This document shows, one piece after another, positions 57,993 through 64,000 of a DNA stretch of 64,000 nt. The translations under genes were made by a program, and so were the position numbers. The notes under the pieces are model-generated. The model did no database searches and was not told where the DNA came from. It saw only the letters and a program-made list of their open reading frames with translations. Numbering within the stretch: position 1 is the stretch's first letter; each line of letters begins with the position of its first letter. Origin of the DNA: Guyanagaster necrorhizus (taxonomy: Eukaryota; Basidiomycota; Agaricomycetes; Agaricales; Physalacriaceae); assembly GCF_019112545.1 (NCBI RefSeq), contig NW_025064953.1, forward strand, positions 1 to 64,000. Reading direction: 5' to 3'.

Positions 57993-59232
57993 AGATAGCG
58001 CGTTTATGTCTCCCTCGGTACTAGATCAATGAGTGCGCATAATTTGCCTTATTATTTTGGAGCGAGTCTAGTGAAGAATGCATAAGAAGTTATTGAATGA
58101 ACACCATGTTGCTAAACCTCTTTGTGTGGTTGGAAGCGTTGCCAGATGACCAGGACTCGCTCTGTGTTATTGTATATCATATCAAGTTATGCATGAGATG
58201 ATAAGGTGGTACTATTGACGCCGCTCGGCTTGGAAGCGGCATGCTTTCTGAATACTCGAGACGAATCGGTTTGGAGTTTGACTTGACATATGTAGCACGG
58301 ATCTACCCCTCAAATTCCAACCATGGATTACACACTGTCTCTCCAATACTGACGAGTTTTTGACATTTCTTCCTGCCTGACTGCACCCAGAAAAAACGTA
58401 CCCGACTTCAACTATACCTTATACCGCTCACGGCCAAGACGTCGCGGTCGTCCCTCGTCCCATCTACTGCCAACCAGACCCTACTCTCATCCCAAGAATT
58501 CCTCTTTGGATTGGTCAATGACCTCGGCGTTGGTCGCGTCAATGTGGAGTGATATGGGAATGACATCTTTTTTCAGACTGAAGACAACGTGAGCCGGTGC
58601 AGCAATTTCGCCACTTCTGCGATACGAGGGCTGCTGCTGGTCTTCCAGATCCCATAAAGCCTGTTGGTGAGATGCGGCCCAGAGGCGACTTTGATGACAT
58701 TACCGTTCTACGGTGGCAATGGGGATGGGATGGGGAGCCCGGCGTCCTGGTTTGTTCTGTGTGGCATATTCGGTATCACATGGGGAAGTCCTCCGTATCC
58801 AAGCCCTCTAGTTTTTCCAATTTACGCCAACTTGACTCAGTCCGCTTTCTCCGGGAGAGGGGAATTCACCGAAACGGAACGGATATCGATAGGGACCAGG
58901 ACCAGGCTGCACGATCACAATCACGGTGAGCAGAGTAATGTTCTCTCCGTTGTTGCCGCCAACATTAAGAAAGGCACGGCTACAGCCGGAATCGAAACTT
59001 GAAAAGTTGACGGTACTGGCTCCTTTAGCTCGAAGAAATAGAGAGACAAGACACCGACTCCAGAGACACACTTCATATCGCAGCTGTCACGGTTGTCGAG
59101 GGATGCAGCAGCGAGTATGTTGCCATTTTTGTCTTGGACGTTAGTAATGGCTGCGTTCTACGCTGTCGTTGCGGTCATTTGGAAAGAGGACAGCACCGGC
59201 CCTTGAGCAGCCACTACCGCCTTTCGCAGTTG
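57993..59232. other. intergenic with unassigned fragments
   Basis: A plus-strand stretch near 58,470-58,560 reads E-F-L-F-G-L-V-N-D-L-G-V-G-R-V-N-V before a stop. It looks protein-like and could be a relic of a glycoside-hydrolase-type gene, but I cannot identify it. Later frames (58,597-59,144) overlap in several phases with no domain. Confidence 0.3.
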
Positions 59233-60416
59233 TCAGCCGCAAACCAAGACGTATCTCTGGTCATTATCTAATGTCGCTTCTATCGATGAGAAGGAACCTT
59301 TCTTCGCTGCAGTCGACCCTTGGAACCACATCGTTCGGGACACCTTGGTCACGCTTTTCGCCTCGCTTTTTGTTGGCACCTCCAGGTTAGCGGGTTTTTT
59401 GGGGGTTTTTTTGAGCACATTACGGCCTAAAGATAGCTGTGTTTCGTCGTTCGGCAATGGCTCTGCAGACTCGACGGCACCGAACTCTGATACGACCAGA
59501 GTCGAAGATTCCGGAAGGCAGGCGGATGGAGGCACCGATGGCTTAGATGATTTCCGACTGCGAAACAGTCGCTTCCAACGTCCAGTCGACACTTTGCTGT
59601 CTGATTGAACTTCATCGGTGCTGGAGCTATTGCGGCTCGACTCGGAATCGCTCCTGGCAAAAGGAGAAGCAGATCGTGGGGCGTCATCAGTGGGAAAGTC
59701 GTAAGGGAAGTCTATGATACCCTGCCAGTTACTTCAGTATGTTTTAGCAGCAAACAGAGCAGAGCATGCATACCTTGCACGAGGACGGTGACGGAGGTCC
59801 TTCTTCAAAGGGTGGCCGATTCGTTGGAGTAGGTGCAGTGCGTCCACATATCCGAAGATACCCAGGGGGTACAGAGGCGGTAGACCCAGCTGACAGAGTG
59901 AGAGGCAATAAACAACTGACAATGACCCCTCATGGTGGAACAGGCGGTTTCTTTTTGGGCAGAGGACTCGGTGGGGTTTCGTCAACATTAGGCAGCGCAT
60001 CGAATGTTGATTCCTCATCTGGGGGATAACATGGCTCGTCGTCAAAAATGCTACCGCCCTCCGGGATTGGCGACAGAATACGGGGATGATATGGCTGATA
60101 ATATATTGTGCTGCTCGGAGTACTGTAGGACGGCTCTGACGCGCTGGGCATCTCCACCTCGGCATCTGCCACCTCAACCAGTGAAGGTGGGAATGGAGAA
60201 GATGACGGATTCCACACCATACTGCTGGACTCTGACGACACGTCGCTGGTGTTAGACGTCTCTGACCCGTTATCTGTCACAGGAGGCGGCGAGGGGGAAG
60301 AGTGGCAGACGGGCAGTGACTGCGGAGGGGCACCAAGACTAAAAATTGATCTTATTAAATAGACGCGACGACAAGGACTTCTCCGATGATGTCGTCGATT
60401 CTGGCTGGTGGGCCAT
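59233..60416 (-). pseudogene. Ser/Pro-rich hypothetical protein, multi-exon, frameshifted
   Basis: Candidate start at 60,416 (M-A-H-Q-P-E-S). The frame breaks after a T5 run near 60,345 and continues one base out of phase as S-L-G-A-P-P-Q-S-L-P, then a long Ser/Pro/acidic region to about 59,930. An exon with P-L-Y-P-L-G-I-F-G-Y-V (about 59,870) follows, then D-F-P-Y-D-F-P-T-D-D (about 59,710) and a basic tail, W-K-R-L-F-R-S-R-K-S-S-K, with a Lys-rich end. Plausible introns lie near 59,890-59,940 and 59,720-59,770. Disordered composition; function unknown. The frameshift at a homopolymer could be a sequence error, in which case the gene may be real and intact. Confidence 0.5.
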
Positions 60417-60997
60417 AGATAGAGACGATGCTTCAAACGAGGGAGGGTGCGGAGAAAAGGGAGTGTGAGAAGAATATGAACCGAAAGGGACAAGGAACGT
60501 CGATTGGTGTAGGTGGACGACCAAGAACAAGAGTGCTAACTGCCTCGCGTTTGAGGGAGGTAATGAGTAAACCGACGTCCTTTGGTCAAGTTTGTCACGG
60601 GATCGAAAAGGGAAAGGTGGCAAGAGCGGCCATAAGACGACAATGAACCTCCGGGGTGTTTTGTGACGATCTTTGAACAATGAAAAAGTCTTCTATAGTC
60701 GCATGAACTTCACCTAAAATCATGCCTGCGAACGTCTAGTGGGGGAAAACTTTACGAGCCTGCACATGTCTCAAGACTGTGAGGCGGCGACTGTGTCTCT
60801 ATTTTATCGGCAATTCTATCCATTAATGTAACCTATATTACAGACCCTAATCAGTACTACTCAAGCGTGGCGTAAGACAACATGGCATACGACGTCTCAT
60901 TACTACCTATCGAACTTCTTCCACGCGTGTTTCTCGTATTCCACTGTCTGTGTTCTCTGTTTCTTAGGTCTAGACATCCCACAAGTCAGCGCCTCAT

Positions 60998-62573
60998 CAG
61001 AATAAAAAATCACGGGGGGCTACATACAGTACGAACGCGCGAGGCTCAATCCTTCCTCGGTGTTGCAAACTGAGGAACCGAACCCTGAATAGATTACCTT
61101 CAGGCTGCAAAAAATATTGCGAATCAGGGGACGAATGTACAAGGATACCAGGTACTCACTTTGAGCACTCTTAAACTTTCGCTTAGGTCTTCTCCCAGCT
61201 GCACGTTTATTCCACCCTCTGCTACCTTGTGCTTCCCAAGCTTTTGCCCCGACAGCCCTTTCTTCAGCTTGGTTTCGGCCAAAAGCCGAAGCTGTTGACG
61301 CTCTGCGTCGCGCTTGGCGCTATTTATCTTCGCCTCTTTGCTTAAAGCTTTGACTCTGTCAATCGTGGCCAGTATACGTTTATTAGCAGCTTTGTTTGCC
61401 AGTGCACGTTTCTGGAAGGTCGCATTAGCATGGTGAAAGAGGATCAGGATGATATCCGCTACTAACCTCTACTGGCAGTACCTTGGCAGCCTTTCTCCGC
61501 TGTTGTTTCATCTTCCTCTCCAGGGCTGGTTTACTGAAAGTTTCTGAGGGCTCCTCCTCCTCTTCAACCGTAGTGGCGATATCGACCTTCATTCCGGGTA
61601 CGCCGCTATTACCATCATCCTCACCCACACGTGCGTTCTCCATCTGGTTTTTCACCTCTGTCAGCTTTTCAGCCTCGGCAATCCTCCTCTCCTCGATCTC
61701 GTGAGCTCTGAGAAGGAGCTCGCGATGTGCATCGGCTGGAGGATTATAGGATGTCCCAAGGTGGGGCTCGACCACTGCCGGGACCTCGATGATTTTTCAG
61801 GGCTGTGAATGCGTTGGCGCCTGTCGTGATGCATTAGCTTGCGATAGTACCACAGTACAGATAAGCAAACCTTCACGGGCTTTTTCTGGAGACGTTCTGT
61901 TCCCTCTGGCACTTCTACTTTCTCTTCTGCGTCTGCAGCCCACGGGTCGAATTGGCCACTGTTTTTCATCGCCTCTGTTAACCCAATAATAGCACTCCCT
62001 GCACCAAATTCTGTAGGGTCGACAATACTATTGAAAGGGCCTTGTCTTGGACGCTTCACAATACGCAACATCCATTCCTTTTCCTCCCTCGTCACCGCTG
62101 CCTTTCTCTTCCCGGACGATGTCGCCCGTGAAAACACCGCCGGCACTGCCGATCGCTGGGCAAGAATCTTCGCTGCAGTGGTTTGCGATGCGAGTGACTT
62201 TGGTATGGATTTCCGGACTAGAGATATCTTTGTAAACAATGGTTCAACTGCAGAAGGACTTGAATGTCCCGTACCTTGATCATCACCGGCGAGATCAACG
62301 AAGAAAAGACCGTTATCGGTGGTTTTCTGCAAAGGTTTACTGAAGCAAACGTGAAGAAGACTGGCGGGAATCAACAAATAGATAGAACACCTACCCTACC
62401 ACCCTCTCTTTTTCCCTCATTCCGTCCAAGGCCTCTTCGACGTCTTCAATATTAACGTTTTTGCGCCATGCTCGTTTGCACCTGCGGCTCGACTGATTAT
62501 GCTGGGAAGGAGCTCATACGGCTGACCGCATGGGTTTGGCTTTGCTTTTTGTTTTCGAAGCAGAAGTGGACAT
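60998..62573 (-). pseudogene. NOP53: NOP53-like 60S biogenesis factor with two in-frame TGAs
   Basis: Starts M-S-T-S-A-S-K-T-K-S-K at 62,573. Blocks typical of Nop53 are A-W-R-K-N-V-N-I-E-D-V-E-E (about 62,470), S-A-V-P-A-V-F-S-R and R-P-R-Q-G-P-F-N-S (about 62,140-62,030), D-P-T-E-F-G-A-G-S-A (62,010), G-T-S-Y-N-P-P-A-D-A-H (61,750), G-Q-K-L-G-K-H-K-V (61,230) and P-E-G-N-L-F-R-V-R-F-L-S-L-Q (61,105). Nop53 is a nucleolar factor for 60S ribosomal subunit maturation that recruits the exosome. At least four clean introns fit. TGA codons at 62,514-62,516 and 61,797-61,799 interrupt it, both where relatives could have CGA Arg. The last residues after I-E-P-R diverge and end early. NOP53 is normally essential, so either a second copy exists or these are errors. 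Confidence 0.78.
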
Positions 62574-62647
62574 GATGGTAAAGTGTGGAACAAAGGTGCA
62601 AAGCCAGACGTGAAAATTAGTGGGGCAAAGATAGATCTCACATAAGC

Positions 62648-62716
62648 ATAGATATCCGTGGCTAAGCGGCAAAGCGCTGGACGCCAAGCCCTCAGTTCGA
62701 TTCCAGAGTTCGCTCG
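62648..62716 (+). other. tRNA-like sequence, likely tRNA pseudogene
   Basis: An A-box-like TGGCTAAGCGG and a B-box-like AGTTCGATTCC lie 43 bases apart, start to start, followed by a T run: the spacing of an RNA polymerase III gene. The T-stem does not pair properly (CTCAG opposite CCAGA), and no acceptor strand pairing with TTCGCTC is found upstream, so I do not call a functional tRNA. Confidence 0.3.
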
Positions 62717-62719
62717 ATT

Positions 62720-63866
62720 TTCTTTTCATTCGCCTAAAAACTTTCATTATTATTGAAGATATTTATATTGCTTCTTATTAGTACTGCTATTCCATGAAAC
62801 ACATCTGTGACCGTAAATAAAGTTTAGTAAAGTGCATGCAAAGAGAGGCGCTCGATTCTGCCCAATTTCCAGAAATTGCTCCAGAAAATCCAAAAAATCG
62901 AAAACGACACGACGTCCAGTGACCATCAAGTGTCCCCCGAGATATCTAATATATAAAGCCTGCGCCGGTAGAACCTCCGGAATGACGGCCGTCCAGACCA
63001 TTCTTTGGGAAATATAGTCATGAAGTAGTGGCAGAATTGTTACGACACGCTGGAATCGTCTCTATCAGAGATCCAAGCCTCGTTATCTATGTGGAGTATG
63101 TTTTATTTCGTCCTTGACAGATATTATCTGAAACATTTCAGGACGGTGTCAGTCACGCTCAAAAAAATTGGCGAGATGTCTGGCGTTGCTGCCAAATATC
63201 AAGACCTTGCAGATCTGAGGGCGTGACTTCGAAGGCGCCGAGACAAAGCTTTCTGTAGCTTTCGCGTCAGTAGTCCTTCCCTTTGTAAGGAGACTAGCTG
63301 TGTCCCATGAGGGTGTCGGGCTATTTTCCAGCATCTCTACTGTCCGCGACATCACATTCTTCACTCATTGACATACCTACCACACCAAATATTGTGCTCG
63401 TTCTGTAGCGAGCTCCTCCCCTCATATAGAGCCGGTGAAATTCCGAGAGTCTCCTACAAAATTGGATAGTAAGGCACATTATATTTCTTCTGCAAACAGT
63501 TATCAACTGATCCTCAACTCATTGCTCAGGGCTCACTCATAAACTCGTGGATTTTTCCTGACTGGTGTAAAGCGTTCAGTATTCATGTTCTGCTGACATA
63601 TGAATATCTTCTGAGGATATGCATATGGTTACGATATTACCGATATTGCATAATATGGTGGGTCGTGCTAGTACATCGCGTTCGGTCGTGGTTGAAGTTG
63701 CTATCGGTCAACCGTCCCGAAGCCCCGCGAACGCATACCGGCGAGGAGATAAGATAACAGACGCGCTGATAACTTATCACGTGGGCGAGACGCGTACAGC
63801 ATGTCACACCACCCACCCCTCTTCCTTTTCCTTTTCCTTACTTCCATATTCTTCCTTTTTGCTACA
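62720..63866. other. intergenic
   Basis: No supported gene. Short frames at 62,750-63,001 (minus), 63,149-63,364 (minus) and a plus fragment near 63,140-63,225 show no domain. It should include the promoter of whatever gene begins near the right edge. Confidence 0.35.
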
Positions 63867-64000
63867 TGTTCTCTTGGCAGTGCTCCCGGATTCCTCTATC
63901 TTGGTCTCGTACGCAATCACTAGGCTCTATCAAAGAAGAGTCTGAAAGCCTTGAGGACGAACTACCTTCCGAATCAGATGAAGACGACGGTGCGACAGAA
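63867..64000 (+). CDS. possible 5' end of a gene cut by the window edge
   Basis: ATG 63,867 opens a frame that stays open to the window end and becomes strongly acidic (S-E-S-D-E-D-D-G-A). An alternative is that TTGGCAG at 63,873-63,879 is a splice acceptor and the coding exon begins just after it. The fragment is too short to name. The acidic run could belong to a nuclear or nucleolar protein, but that is a guess. Confidence 0.35.

Noticed and set aside
62648..62716. Functional tRNA gene
   Set aside because: A-box and B-box-like motifs are present, but the T-stem and acceptor stem do not pair, so I list it only as tRNA-like.

Overview
The window is from a basidiomycete fungus, most likely an Agaricomycete. 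The coding parts carry short GT-AG introns of about 50 bases. The gene remnants include a Clp1-like regulator and an N-terminal PD-(D/E)XK / C-terminal kinase-like protein, both typical of mushroom-forming fungi. Ty3/gypsy and Ty1/copia retrotransposons are present.

The left half, about 1-30,324, is a nested retrotransposon block with almost no CpG dinucleotides. It holds two copies of one chromodomain Ty3/gypsy family (gypsy-1) lying 5' end to 5' end, and a separate LTR of that family at 19,183. It also holds the 3' half of a second Ty3/gypsy family (gypsy-2) with unusually long LTRs of 1.6-1.8 kb, plus two solo LTRs of that family. One solo LTR sits inside the gypsy-1 protease and the other inside a degraded REase/kinase-like gene. 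An almost complete copia element on the minus strand (25,370-30,324) ends the block. Nearly all coding damage here looks like CpG-to-TpG/CpA decay (CGA to TGA stops, paired LTRs that differ only by transitions), as expected from cytosine methylation and deamination.

At base 30,325, directly after the copia LTR, the DNA becomes CpG-rich and gene-like. From there to 64,000 run recognisable conserved genes: kinesin motor, GCN1, Suv39/Clr4-type SET methyltransferase, NPR3, a coiled-coil protein with a J-domain-like tail, a zf-4CXXC_R1 (CDCA7-type) protein, a short-chain dehydrogenase, Clp1, an Agaricomycete-type hypothetical protein, a type-B carboxylesterase, a Ser/Pro-rich protein and NOP53. 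Only two read cleanly: the 764-residue zf-4CXXC_R1 protein and the 345-residue hypothetical protein. The others carry internal deletions, frameshifts or nonsense codons, so the right half reads as a relic gene neighbourhood rather than a working one. The damage there is mostly indels, unlike the CpG transitions of the left half.

Family names come from motif recognition by eye. No database search, alignment or splice prediction was run, and exon boundaries are given only where the splice sites and reading frame could be followed.
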